Assembly (NCBI GenBank): GCA_963575745.1
Contig: CAUYUJ010016149.1
Location: forward strand, 625,318 to 689,317
From: Prorocentrum cordatum
Lineage: Eukaryota > Sar > Dinophyceae > Prorocentrales > Prorocentraceae
Reading direction: 5' to 3'
Length of the DNA: 64,000 bases
The notes under the pieces were generated by a model, which saw only the letters and a list, made by a program, of their open reading frames with translations, was not told where the DNA came from and made no database searches. Made by a program: the position numbers and the translations under genes. Shown piece by piece: positions 21,443 to 32,794 of this stretch (its first letter is position 1; each line of letters starts with the position of its first letter).

Positions 21443-22829
21443 ATGTCTTATGGTGCCGCCGCATCAAGAACGCCAGAAGCCATCAAACGCAGCAGGCGGC
21501 CCAATCTCAATGCCGCGCCGAACGCGGCAACGGAGCTCCCAACACCGAGACCAAGCGCCATCGCCAGGGCCCTGCCTTCGCAGCCAAGACGGCCAAATTG
21601 GCCAGGATCACTGCAAACGCCCGCTCAGTCAGCATCCTCGCCATAGCCTTGAACCTCGAAATGACCGCTCCACTCCAGAAGAAACTCGCCGAGACTCCGA
21701 AGACCTTCATCGCGATTATGAAGCTGTTCAAATCCGACCAGAAGGAAGCCAAAGCTATGCTCAAGAAGTGGATCGGCAACAACAAGACTCAGGAGGCTAG
21801 CCCTCCACCCAAGAAAAAAGCAAAAGAAGCCTTCCCCCCCTGCACCAGCCCCAGAACAGCGCGGCGACAAGGTGTACGAAGAAGGACTCGAACTACGCGA
21901 TGTATGGGCCACTCCTCTCCTCACGACAATCCCAAACTCCGACGCATCGGGCATCTTCCTAGCTCAATGCGACAACGAGGTCCTGGAGATCCTGGAGAAC
22001 GTAGAGGACTTACAAGACGCGCGCGCGCCGAACTTCGCCATGTTGGCCACTACGACACCTTCTCAGGCCCTCAAGGCCGCGATCCTCGCATACGAACTTC
22101 AGCCGGCTACCGCGGCGATTCCTGTCTTCTAGAACGGCAGGAAACGCGGCCAAGATTACAGGATCCCAACGATACGGAACGGATTTCTCCTCGCTCTAGG
22201 AGGCGCCTCTGACCCAGACGGGACCACACGAGAGACGTTCACGCGAAAAGAGGAAGTACGGAAAGCCCCGAAGTGGGCTCTGACATACATCAACTCCATC
22301 GTGGTGATCTCCGAACCCTACAACCCCTCGCTCTTCTAGGCCCTTCTGAACGTCCAGAAGGAAGGCGAGGGCGCCCACGAATCCCCACGAAAAGATCAAG
22401 GCCAATCCCGACCTCCAAGCCTCAGAGAAAGAGCAGCTCTGGAACCAGGTGCGCAAGATCAAGACGGAAGTCAAATCTGCTGTACAGGCGCGCATAACTA
22501 CGCTCTTCAACGGCCGGGCCCCAAGCAAGCAGCCGACGCGCGAGGGCCTCGACGTGACGGTGAACAGCGTCCAACTCACAGAGGGCGAGGCTGCGAACCA
22601 ACGATCTCTTCGGTGCGACATCGCACTCCGCAACGAGACCCTCGGACTTCTACGAACGAACAGGGGAAAGGAGGGCATCTTCACCGACGCGCCGGCCTAC
22701 GACGACAGCGTCAAGAAACGGGACAGAATCAGAAGTATCCTTTGGCAGCGCGAGCATCAGGCTGGTCAGTGCCAGAAGCATGGGCGGAACTTGAGAAGCT
22801 CAATGGCAACGCTTTCGGACTGCGATTGA
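21443..22829 (+). pseudogene. LINE-1 ORF1-like region, frame-broken
   Basis: Coding-like segments follow in three frames: an Ala/Lys-rich helical segment (EMTAPLQKKLAETPKTFIAI and on), then VYEEGLELRDVWATPLLTTI to 22134, then WALTYINSIVVISEPYNPSL, then a helical VRKIKTEVKSAVQARITTLF segment. The composition is basic in the middle (PPPKKKAKEA), as expected for a nucleic-acid-binding ORF1. No domain is named with certainty. Confidence 0.55.
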
Positions 22830-24985
22830 ATCGAGACGGCTTATCTTTCCAGTTGCGCATCGCCAAGGGCGCCAAGGAAGAATGGTGGCAAACCCTTCGC
22901 GCCCGACAGCCCCCCGGAACAGAACGGTGGACCATGGGCAAGGTACCGGCGCACATTCCGAACGCTTCCATCATCCAGCTCCTCAAGGACACGATCGACT
23001 GGCGAGTGGAAGGACCTACTTCAACCCGACGGGGCCGCTTCAAGAAAGTCACAGTACGAGCACACGAAGCCCCCAATGTCGATGTCATCGATATCCACGG
23101 CACCGAGATCACCATCGCGAAGGAACCCGATACTGATACGGACAGCCAGGACATCAGCATGGACAAGATCGAAATAGACAAACAGCAATTCATGGGCACT
23201 TTCACTGAGGAGAAAGCAGCCAAGAAGATCCTTGCCAATTCGGACACGATGCCGAACCACATGCGTGAATATGCTTGGAGAGTATTGGAGCAGACAGGCG
23301 GAAGCTTCTACAAGCCGTTGCGCCGTGCACCTGCGCCACTACTTGTGCCATCGCAACCCCCTCGACTGCTTCGCCAACCCCATGGGGGCCAGCCGACGGT
23401 GCCTCCACAGCTCGTGGACCAGCTGACCCAGGCTCTCGAGCAGATGAACGCCACGATGCAGCGACGTCAAGGAATGATGTTGACTATGGGGAAAGGCGGA
23501 GGACCACGACCCGCTGGACAACCATATCCGACTGAAGAAGTACCACGACGGGCGGCTGGCTCAGCAGCGACACCACTCCCGGATCCACTCCTGGAGCGGT
23601 CGAGGCAGGAGCCCCCACTCACTGACAAACTATCGATTGGCTGCTCCCAGTTCTTCTCGGCATTCTACTTTTCTAAGCCATATCTGCTCGCTCTCCAACA
23701 GACCCGACTTACCGACCTGGCCAGCCAGAAAGCGACTCGGTTTTCAGATTCGAAGGGTTTTCAATCGATCTTTGGCAAGCCGATGCCGATGCAGAAAACG
23801 AAACCGAAGTCATGCCCGACCCCCGACGGTGCCAGCCGACACGGAGGCGTAGCAGTACTATCAAGTTCTGCAACGGCCCCTGGGATACAGCCCTGCTCAG
23901 CAGCATCACTTCCAGCACGCCAACTATACGAACAATCTCGATACGTCCGAGCGGCACTCCCAGTATCTCGGGGGGACATGGCCTACTTCCTACATGTTGC
24001 GTGTCTCTACAACTGCCAGGGACACCTCCGAAACGAAAGATACTTGGATAAGGCCTTTGAGGGCTGTGTAGCTGTGGGAGATCAGCCAGTATTGCTCTGC
24101 GCCGACACTAACCTAGCGTCTACCTCAGTCGTGATTCAAGACACTGTGGCAACAGGAAGATGTATCGACCTCGGCCGCCGCTTTGCTACAGAAGATGGAA
24201 TGGAACCAACCTACTGTGGTCAGACTGGATGGGACAAAGTCACTTGGGGAAGGTACGTCTCGCGCCCAGATTACATCTTTGCCAATCCTGCAGCAGCAGC
24301 TCTGGTTACTTCCCACGCAGTAACACGTGATTCGACCATCCCTGGTCACCTGCCCCTCAAGATCAACTTGAACTTGACGGCGCTGCAGGACACGCGATGG
24401 TCAACGACAGTACCCAAACTCTTCATGCCAGAACGAGCACCACCAGCAGGCGACGAAGAAACCATACAAACCAAGGTTGACGAGTTACTCGCCACACGAC
24501 AATCCGAACTCACCAACGCCATCACGAGCAAGAACGCCTCCGACATGCTGAAGGTTGCCACCAACCTGGCCGGGGACTATCTTGCATGGCGATGTGAACA
24601 ACTACCTGCACACGAACAAGGAGAACGCGGACGTTGTCAGGATCTCCGACTAAAAGAGGAACCGATTGCTTTCTCAGCGGCGAGTCACACCACTCCTAAC
24701 GATCCGACAGCACAGCGGACCCAGACGGCTCTCAAGACCCAACGGCAGCCCCAGGAGATCACGACGACCTTTCACGTCCATCAAAGACCGCCAACACCTC
24801 TCCCAGTGACGACAGCCATGACGGTGAACACACTGTTGATTAAAATCAAGAAGAACTTCCAGACCCCCAAGCTCCACGATCCCGCGCTGGATCATCCGAC
24901 TCCGACGCCAGAGACAGCGAAAACCCCCCACGACAAGTTCACCGCCACGATCGACACGTGGAACAAGTCGACCTTGGAAGCATGA
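22613..24985 (+). pseudogene. LINE-1 ORF: ORF1 tail plus AP endonuclease
   Basis: A 790-codon open frame with no ATG at its left edge. The first third continues the ORF1-like protein (WWQTLRARQPPGTERW, DTIDWRVEGPTSTRRGRFKK). From about residue 345 the apurinic/apyrimidinic endonuclease fold of non-LTR elements appears: LLALQQTRL (Glu normally in QET is Gln here), GGVAVLSS, LLCADTNLAST (GDFN-like), GRYVSRPDYIFANP (the RxDYIF strand) and GHLPLKINL (the SDHxP end). Loss of the conserved Glu suggests an inactive nuclease. Confidence 0.7.
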
Positions 24986-25066
24986 CTACGTACGTGGCGC
25001 GCACGACTCTGCGGCGCCGTAACGGCACAAGCAACAGCAGCAGACACACGATGCCTCGCCAACCAC

Positions 25067-26159
25067 ATGCGTCCACCTCGCTCGACACCGATCACGGCCC
25101 TGAAGGTCGACATTCCCACGGAGACGACAGCCGAGCACAGAGGGCACCATTGCGCAGTCAGGCCAGGAGATGTACTCCAAGCCTTACGGGATACCTGGAC
25201 ACCGATTTTCAATGACTCCCGACAGCTTTCATGGTCCGACTTTCAAAGAGATTACCAGGACTACCTAAAAGTGCCCCCCCTGTGTTTTCCGCTCTCTGGA
25301 TTGCGACCAGTACCGCAAGGCGCTCCACCACCTACCCAAGCATCGAGCAGTAGCAGCGCGCGGCTTCCGAGTACCAGAACTTCAAGGCCTGCCACCAGCA
25401 CTGACACGATATTTCGCCATGGTCTTTGAATACATCGAGGCAGGTTCGCCGTGGCCCGACATTCTCGTAGAAGTCTTCGCTTCGGCGCTCATGAAAGACT
25501 CTACACCAGAAGCGGGCGACCCAGCAGCACCCGACATGCTCTTGCCACACGGCACGCGCACCCGCATCATTAACAACTACAGCCCACTGGTTTCAGCCTG
25601 GGAAACCGCACGCTGGCGGGACACAGCCATGTGGAGGGAGGCCATATTACCCGATTTGATGCACGGGGCCCGTGCAGATCACGAAGCCCCCGAAGTCACA
25701 CTCAACCACGGCCTCAACCACGAGCTTTGCACATTGGTTGAACGACGCAGCGCATCCCTCGGAATCGACTGGGACAAATTCTTCGACAATATAGGCAGGG
25801 AGATAGGATTGAACCTGATGACCGAGATGAGGAAATATCATGAAACAACTCCAGCCGCCCACCAGTTCTTCAATGCCGAGGAGAGACTTTTACAGCAATC
25901 CAAGTACCGTTTCAAGCTTGGCAGACCAGCGGAACGACACTCAACGAGCAGATCTTCTGGCTTCTTCCAAGGCCCCAACTTCAGCATCCAAGCAGCACTC
26001 TGTCTGATGTCGGTTTGGACAAGAACGACGGAGAGGACAACGCAAACAACGACCCAAGGCTTCATTGACGGTTCCTCTATCTTCACCTCGGGCGATCAAC
26101 CAGAAGAAGTCGCAGAGGCACTACGCGCAACCTGGACTATAAGTAACACTTTTTCTTGA
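25067..26159 (+). pseudogene. LINE-1 reverse transcriptase, palm region (frame-broken, active site mutated)
   Basis: A pre-RT segment (LRDTWTPIFNDSRQLSWSDF) lies in one frame to about 25290, then the frame changes and the RT continues to 26159. The motifs are RIINNYSPL (fingers), GIDWDKFFDNI with catalytic Asp at 25768-25770 (motif A), SGFFQGPNFS (motif B) and GFIDGSSIFT (motif C). Motif C should be F/YxDD; the second Asp is Gly (GGT, 26070-26072), which would abolish polymerase activity. The ORF ends in a frameshift at about 26155-26165. Confidence 0.8.
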
Positions 26160-26165
26160 CTCTCA

Positions 26166-28049
26166 GGTTGCGTCATAAATGCGACGAAGACAAAGGGGCT
26201 AGCCAACACCAAAGACGGCCAGAACGCACTACACAAGGCCTTCAATGTCCTCAAATGCTCCAAAGCAGCACTACTGGTCGGGGGTATTCTTGGCAATGGG
26301 ACGGTTGGAGCACAAGCAGAACGACAAGCTCTATCTCAGACACGCCGCGACAAGATGAAGCTGGTGATCTCACGTATCAACAGAGGTCCCAGATCTTTCG
26401 ACTTTCGTGACCAGACATTAACTCTCTACGCCGCTCCTGTGGGCTACTACGGGGTTGAAGGTCACCTTCCAATCCCCGCGATCCTCCAGCGCCTCGCATC
26501 ACGGCTCCACAGTGTACTCTACGCAGGGAGAACACTGTGGAAGACGCGAGCCACCACAATGACATTGGCAGCTCACGGTCATCTGATCGACCCCTGGCAG
26601 GCAACTCGGTACCGCGCTGTGATTGTACTACGACGACTCCTTCAAAAGCGAGACTCTCTGCAGAAGCTATTCACTCGTACGCTCTCAGCGGCTCTCAACA
26701 ATCCTGAACGAGCAGAACAAGCACACGGGCCAGTGACAGTATATCTTCAGATATGCAGGGACCTGGGATGGACCCCTTCGGACGACCTGAGCATCCGACG
26801 CCCGCGAGGAGGTGCGCTCCACTTGGTCAAAGGCGACAATCTGCTGTTCTGCCACCTCCTGCGACAAGACATCCGACGGAAAGTTTGGAAGCACCGACTA
26901 CATACAGCCAAGACGGCCACCGAACCATCACATCTCCGACCAGAGCACGAAGGCACCCCCAACATGGGCATCGACTACGAAGCCGCAGTTGAAGGTCATC
27001 GCCGACGGAGAAAGAGAACCACGAGCTTCAACGACACACCAGGCCACCCAGAGCTCACCTGCAAGTGCGCATGGTCCCACGGACGTCGGGCGGCTTGCAG
27101 ACTACTCTGGGCTGGAGGGCTACTCACAGGCGTCATTATGAAGAAAGCAGGCTACCAAGAAAGTGACCTCTGCCCATTCTGCCTCGCGAAAGCGGAGACG
27201 CTATTCCACATATTCTTGGAATGCAGCCACTGGGATCATTTACGCCGTATCCTCTGGGACGACGTCTCAGAATCTGAGGTGGTCACTCTACCCAACGCCA
27301 CCAGTTTCGCCGGCATCATTTTAGATGATCCCGACTTAGACGACCGATTTGCATCATTGACTACCCAGCTTGAGGACACCGAACCTCCACCACCAGCAGA
27401 GGACTCCGACGACCAGATGTCTGAAGACTCGGACGGGTACCCGAAAGTAGCAGGGGGCGGTGCTGCGCTCCACGGGCAAGCTGATTACAGACTTCGAAGA
27501 GCGGGAGCTGGTTTATATTCTTGTGCAAATCGCAGCTACAACGTTTCATGGCCACTAGGGGGCCCTGTACAAAACGCCCAGAGGGCGGAAATCAGGGCTG
27601 CACTATGGTGGACAGCATGGTCATGGAGTCGTCAGGTATACCTTGTAGATAATTCCTATGTACAAAAGGACCTGCAATCAATCATGCAAGGACGACCTCA
27701 TAAGTTTCGTTATCATGCTGATCTTTGGCGAAGAACTCGATTCGCGATCGAGACAAAAGGCAGTGGGAACTTCAAGACCAAGAAAGTGAAATCACACCAG
27801 ACTGCTGAACAACGACAGGGAGAGACCGGTCAGGCCGCTTCCGACAGACTACACAACGAGGCAGCGGACACACTTGCAGTGGAGGGAGCTCGAGCTCATG
27901 CTTTACCTTTCGCCTGGGTGGAGAAGTCACAGCACAGAATTAAACTCGGCAGGCGAGTCCAAAGCTACCTCCTGAACATCATGCAAGCTCGTGCCACGGA
28001 GAGCGTGTCCCGCTGGGGCCGCAAACATCGTGGAGCAGCAATACAATAA
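26166..28049 (+). pseudogene. LINE-1 RT thumb, zinc knuckle and RNase H
   Basis: The frame opens at GCVINATKTKGLANT, the usual post-YxDD 'GxxxNxxKT' segment, then LLVGGILGNG (the LG motif). A C-x2-C-x8-H-x4-C finger (CPFCLAKAETLFHIFLEC) follows at about 27172-27225. The RNase H domain has NAQRAEIRAALWW (Glu), YLVDNSYV (Asp), KVKSHQT and HNEAADTLAVEGA (Asn, Asp); the first Asp of the fold is not obvious. The stop is TAA at 28047-28049. Confidence 0.82.
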
Positions 28050-28070
28050 TTTCTTAATCAATCAGAAGCC

Positions 28071-30073
28071 ATGATCGACCATCCTGAGATTGCTCCCGAC
28101 TATCTGTACGAGGAGGAGGAAGACGTCTTCGGTCTGGGAGGCAGCATGAATGGAGAAGATCAGGATCAGTTGCCACCACTACCACATCAACATGGGGACT
28201 TCGCTTTCCTTGCCAGTCCACCAACAAGCAGAAGACTCCGTACCAAGACGACGCCGACGACGACTTCACCACAGGTCAGTTCGACGCCTGGGTCAACACG
28301 GTCTACAGGGTCAACGGCTACGCCAATTATACGGGCCCTCAGAACTGACAACGATTCTGAGGACCCGTGCGAAGGGCGCGTTAACGTCCTAGCCCCACCT
28401 CGCAAAGGCGAGGGGAAGCAGCACCAAGCTGCCGCATGTCCTGCCGCATGTCCTGCCGCATGTCCCGCTGTCAGTCCTCCTGCCATCCCACCAGCCACCG
28501 CCACCAAGGAGAAGGGTTCCCCCAATACTGGTGGGAACCACGCTCGGCAACAGACAGCCAGCCACCACTCGCCAACGCGAGCCTCGAGGGCATCAATTTC
28601 ACGAAGTGCGAATGGATCTGGAATGTATCGCAGATAGAACCTCTCTTCTGGTATTGGCCAACTACCTGGATAGATGCGAACCCAACCTACACGGCAGAGA
28701 CGGAGAAGTTTGAGACCTTAGCCAACTCGCAGACAGCAAACATTCTTATCTTACTGGATTTTGTGGCCGCCACGGGTGAGTTTGTCGCTAGACGTGGGGG
28801 CGACGGTCGTCTGGTCTCGGTAGGTACCCAAGCCAAGATGTTCTCAGCTGCCACAAACAACTTGTGCACCAAGGTGGGAAAGAAGGCCAGCGCGACGTCA
28901 TGCCACAAAGCCACGAAGCAGTCACATACTGGCTCTCCAGCTATTAAAGAATGCAGACAACTCATGGCTCTAGGATTATCCAAGAGCACAGGTATTCAAG
29001 GAAGGCTACGGACACGACGCCCCGATGCGGTGAATTCACTATTGTTCAACTGGGCCAGCTTGTTCGCAACAGAACCCGATGCGAAGTCATGGTCTAACGT
29101 ATTATTTCCAAAGACTTTTCGTCCCCGACCATCGTGGACAGGTAACTTGAGTTGCGACCACGGATCACCTCCTCCGAAGCTACTGCACAGATTACGGGGC
29201 AAACAACCACGACCAGCTTCACCACCGCAACGAGCTGCATCACAGACAGCCTCGACTCCACTAACTACCACGCCGACCTCGAGTCGACTACGAAGCACGA
29301 GTTCTCCAGCGACCTCTTCTTCCACTCCCTCGGGCTCAGGTTTACACGTGCCACGCGAATCTCCGAGACACAAGTTAAATCGCAATACTTTACGGAAGTT
29401 CACGACATTTACGGACGCAGAGACAGCCATGTTATCATCAATCTCCAACCGATTCTTGGGGAAGAGAGAGGAACAACGACTGTTCCATAACAGAGCTGCC
29501 TTGCAGGACCCCACACTTCACTACTTTGACACGCAGTTCAAGAACTACGAGACCAAGACTCTCAGGTGCGAGAAATGCTAGGAAGTGGTGGACCTATCAA
29601 CTCGCTTGGGTATATGTTGGACTCAGAAAGCCAGAACTAGATGCCCTGGCCGACCCCTTTCAGTCCCCTGGAAAGGAAAGTTGGCAGAGTATAATATCGA
29701 GCGCGGACGACTGATCGGATTGTATAACAGACACATCACCCACCACAACAAAGCTGCGATAGCCGACCACGACCTGCACTTCTTCGCCGAGGCAGATCCT
29801 GATCGACCCAAGCTCCTAAAATGCCTCCGAGCCGGTTGCTATCTGAATTTGGAGCCGACAGACCAAGAGACATTCGATACGACGGCAGCCACAACATGCA
29901 GCGGTACGGGAATCCCAACAGCAACTCCACCGACAGCAACAGCGATATCCTCATCCTCTTCCCTCTTCGTCGAGCTGTGCTATGCCGGTCCCCTCTTTGA
30001 GATCAACAGCTTCATCGTGAGGGCGGTGAAGCGTTCAGTGATGGCACTCCAGAGTACGGGTACCAGCACATGA
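28071..30073 (+). pseudogene. LINE-1 downstream ORF of unknown function (frame-broken)
   Basis: Three overlapping open frames (28071-28637, 28436-29581, 29585-30073) follow RNase H directly. Coding-like segments are FTKCEWIWNVSQIEPLFWYW, LILLDFVAATGEFVARRG, SLLFNWASLFATEPDAKSWS, LHYFDTQFKNYETKTLRCEK and GRLIGLYNRHITHHNKAAIA. A small 12-bp repeat (CATGTCCTGCCG) lies at 28437-28470. I recognise no domain. A long ORF 3' of RNase H is unusual for a LINE; it could be a third element gene or part of a neighbouring gene. Confidence 0.45.
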
Positions 30074-30086
30074 ACACGACCCCCCC

Positions 30087-30511
30087 CATCAAGACCGAGA
30101 ATTTCCTGCTGGTGGACGAGGACGGTTGGCCACAGGCCAGAGCGGCCACCGGCCTTCGCTCCTCCGGGGCCACGTTCGGGGGGGGGACGCCTCGCCCCTC
30201 GATCGTCGAGAGAGAGAGTGATCCACCGCCGCTTTACTGTTGAAAATTCCCCCCCCTCTTCCTCCGGAACCCGGGCCCCCCCCCCCTCCCCGTAAAACCC
30301 CTCCCCCTGCTGGACCCTCCCCCCCCCTCCTTCCCCCCGGCAAGACCCCCCCCCCCTCCCCTAACCCCTAACCCCCCCCCCCCCCAAACGGAAAACCAAG
30401 GGGGGGTCACTACCCGTTCGAACCCTCCCCCCCCCCAGGAAACCAGAGAGGGGTCACTACCGGCTCGAACCCCCCCCCCTCCAGAAAACCGGGGGGGGCC
30501 ACTACCGGTTC
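30087..30511 (+). repeat. Direct repeat, right copy, with partial kinase exon 7
   Basis: It begins at ATCAAGACCGAG, so it carries IKTENFLLVDE of kinase exon 7 (30088-30120) without the HRD part, followed by the same C-rich intron sequence as 19320-19822. It is truncated at its 5' edge and cannot encode the catalytic loop. Confidence 0.88.
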
Positions 30512-30579
30512 GAACCCCCTCCCCCTTCCCCTCCAAAATGTGGGGGGGGGGGGGGCACTACCGATTCGACCCCCCCCTG

Positions 30580-31745
30580 CAAGACGTATCTAAACATAGC
30601 AGATGCGTTTAGATGCGATCGCGCCCTGGCGCAGGCGAGAAGCCGCTCGCATTTATTTTTCTGCAGCGACGACAATATAGACACTATTTTAGATGCGCGC
30701 CCTCTTACGCGGGAGCGCCGCCGTATCTAAACGTATCTATGTCCAAGCATATCTAAGAGTTTGAGACGTGTCACATCCCAAACTTTTGGACGTATCTATT
30801 TTCAAGCATGTCATTTCAATCATTCCAAGTATACATGTGTTAGAACACATATATGCTCGTATCTATTGTTCAAAGAATGACAGTGCCGCGCCGTATCTAT
30901 TCGTATCTAATTTGTGTCAGAACGAATGCAGTTGGCTGTGCTCCCAGCACGAACAAGATCCATGATAATGGTCGAAGCAATGAACAACAGGACGAGGATA
31001 GTGGGATGCCGTAGCGATGAGGAGTGAGGGGACGAGCGACGACGACAAAAACGACGAGAAGTAGGATGGATAACAACGACGAAACGACACGTAGGAAAGA
31101 AATGGGTAGGAACAGGGTACCCCAGGATGGGGAAAGCAAAGAGGAGCAGGAGGAGGAGGAAGAGGAGGAGCAGAAGGAGGAGGAGGAGGAGGAGCAGGAG
31201 GAGGAGGAGGAGGAGCAGGAGGAGGAGGAGGAGGAGAGGTATGGTATAGTAGGTTTGGTCGGTATGGCATAGTATGGCATGATCTGGTAAGTATGGTCTG
31301 GTATAGTAGGATTGGTACGGTATTGTGGGTATGGTATGGTAGGTTTGGTGTGGCAGGTATGGTATGGTAGGTAGGCGTGGTATTGGTATGGTACGCACTG
31401 GTATGGTATACTGGGGAGGCGGGAGAAGGAGAAGGAGGATAACGAACAGGAGAGGGTGTTCTGGGAAAGCAAGAACCCCACTCAGGATGCGGGGAACAAG
31501 AACCCCACTCAGGATGTGGCGAAAGAAGAGAAGAGAAAGTGAGCACCGAGGAGGGCGGATGAGGAGATCCAAGAGGAGCGAGGGGCGAGAATGATCGATC
31601 GTGGGCGTGCGCAGGAGACATGGATCCGTATCAATTCGTATCGATTTTTGGTACATGTCTTCCAGCGATGGGCGCCAGATTGAACCGTATCTAAACATAG
31701 CTAAACATATCTATTCGTATCTACCAATGACACCGTATCTAAAAT
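30580..31745. repeat. Cluster of CGTATCTA motifs
   Basis: The octamer CGTATCTA, or close variants (CATATCTA, CGTATCGA), occurs about a dozen times, in two groups (30583-30912 and 31620-31742). The groups enclose a GGA tract (31143-31240) and a GGTAT simple repeat. Both groups contain CCGTATCTAAAC or GTATCTAAACATAG, so they may be the ends of one element. Confidence 0.6.
31143..31420. repeat. GGA tract and GGTAT/GGTAG satellite
   Basis: Impure GGA to 31240 followed by a pentamer-based GGTAT/GGTTT repeat to about 31420. A tandem pair of AAGAACCCCACTCAGGATG follows at about 31470-31520. Confidence 0.85.
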
Positions 31746-31914
31746 TGTTGACGCTTCGCGAATCCCCATCAGCCCATCCAGAAACGATGCCCAGAGGAAT
31801 TGCCTCGATCAGGGAAGTAAGTGGGCAGCAAACAGGAAGTCATTATGGTACATCTTGGGATATCTTGAGCCATCTTGTAGGTCATTATGGACTCTCCCAG
31901 GCCCTCTTGATCTC

Positions 31915-32310
31915 AATCAGTGCCCCCCCCCCAAAAAAAATGAGGCCAACATGTGGCTAAAACCTTAGTAGAATCAATGATTTGGCATTCTCGCCGAGGC
32001 CTCTTGGAGCATTTTGGGTGCCTCTTGGGGGTCTCTGGGGGGCCTCCTGGGGGCCTCTTCGGGGCCTCTTGGGGCCATCTTGGGGTCATCTTGGGACCTC
32101 TTGGGGCCTCCTGGGCGCTTCCAGGGGCCATCTTGGAAGAGATCGATCAAACAAGAGGGGAGCATTAATTAACGTCCCCCCCCCACGAGGCCAACATGGG
32201 GCCAAAACCCTAGTAAAACCAATGATGTTGGCTTCCTCGCCGAGGCCGTTTTGGTATTCTCGCTGAGGCTTCTTGGAGCATCTTGGGTGCCTCTGGGGGG
32301 GGCCCCCCGA
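31915..32310. repeat. Two-copy CTTGGGGCC repeat block
   Basis: Two tandem copies (from about 31915 and 32170) begin with a C-run, GAGGCCAACATG and CCAATGAT-type head, then CTTGGGGCCTC units. The head resembles those at 5337 and 5732. A GGGACCCCCC repeat follows at 32338-32402. Confidence 0.75.
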
Positions 32311-32683
32311 ACCGCCCGGCGGGGAGTCGTATCTGCCCCGGGACCCCCCCGGGACCCCTCCCCGGGACCCCCCCGGGACCCCCCCCAGGACCCCCCCCGG
32401 GCCCTTCCCCAGGCGGGGAAGGGATCAAAGGGAAGGGGTTTCCCCTCCGACTCAACTACAATGTTGCTCAATTTCGCTCAAACGGAACAGCCTCTTCCAC
32501 ACGCCGACAGGGGCGGCGGATATATAGGTATACATATATGTTTGTATGTCCGCCGCGCATTTGTGCAGTTGTTTCTCCTTCGGTAAATGGAGGAATGAAG
32601 CTCGAGCAGAGAGATGCGGCCTTGTGCCCTGCCGCGGTGCACCCCGTCCGGCGGCCCCTCGGCCCCTCTCGCCGTCGGCCGAG

Positions 32684-32745
32684 GGGAACGTGCTGAAGCT
32701 GTGCGACTTCGGAACGTCCTGCCGCCTGACCGACGACAAGCCGAG
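32684..32745 (+). CDS. Kinase exon 8 (DFG, activation loop)
   Basis: It reads GNVLKLCDFG then TSCRLTDDKP, giving subdomain VII with the Mg-binding DFG and the start of the activation loop. The acceptor is GGCCGAG at 32677-32683 and the donor GC at 32746-32747. The two trailing bases AG join the G of exon 9 to give Arg. The joined product LLVDE-GNVLKLCDFG has the normal spacing between catalytic loop and DFG. Confidence 0.88.
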
Positions 32746-32794
32746 GCGCGGGGGCAGGGGCAACGATAGGGGGGGGGGTCGGTGGATGATCGCT

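Larger units (their letters stand above)
19850..30086 (+). mobile_element. LINE-1: degraded non-LTR retrotransposon, about 10.2 kb
   Basis: A non-LTR element with, in order, a tandem-repeat 5' region (20210-21420), ORF1-like coding (21.4-23.6 kb), AP endonuclease (23.6-25.0 kb), reverse transcriptase (25.1-26.5 kb), zinc knuckle and RNase H (to 28049), and a further downstream ORF (28.07-30.07 kb). Base use is visibly less GC-rich than the surroundings. Several frameshifts and a mutated RT active site make it inactive. The ends are inferred from the direct repeats; no poly-A tail or spliced-leader relic was seen. Confidence 0.8.
19320..32683 (+). other. Kinase intron 7, containing LINE-1
   Basis: It is 13.4 kb and phase 0, with GA donor and GAG acceptor. 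It contains the direct-repeat pair, the 10-kb LINE-1, a CGTATCTA-motif zone (30580-31745), GGA and GGTAT repeats and a CTTGGGGCC minisatellite. The stretch 32480-32683 has no recognisable feature. Confidence 0.6.
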
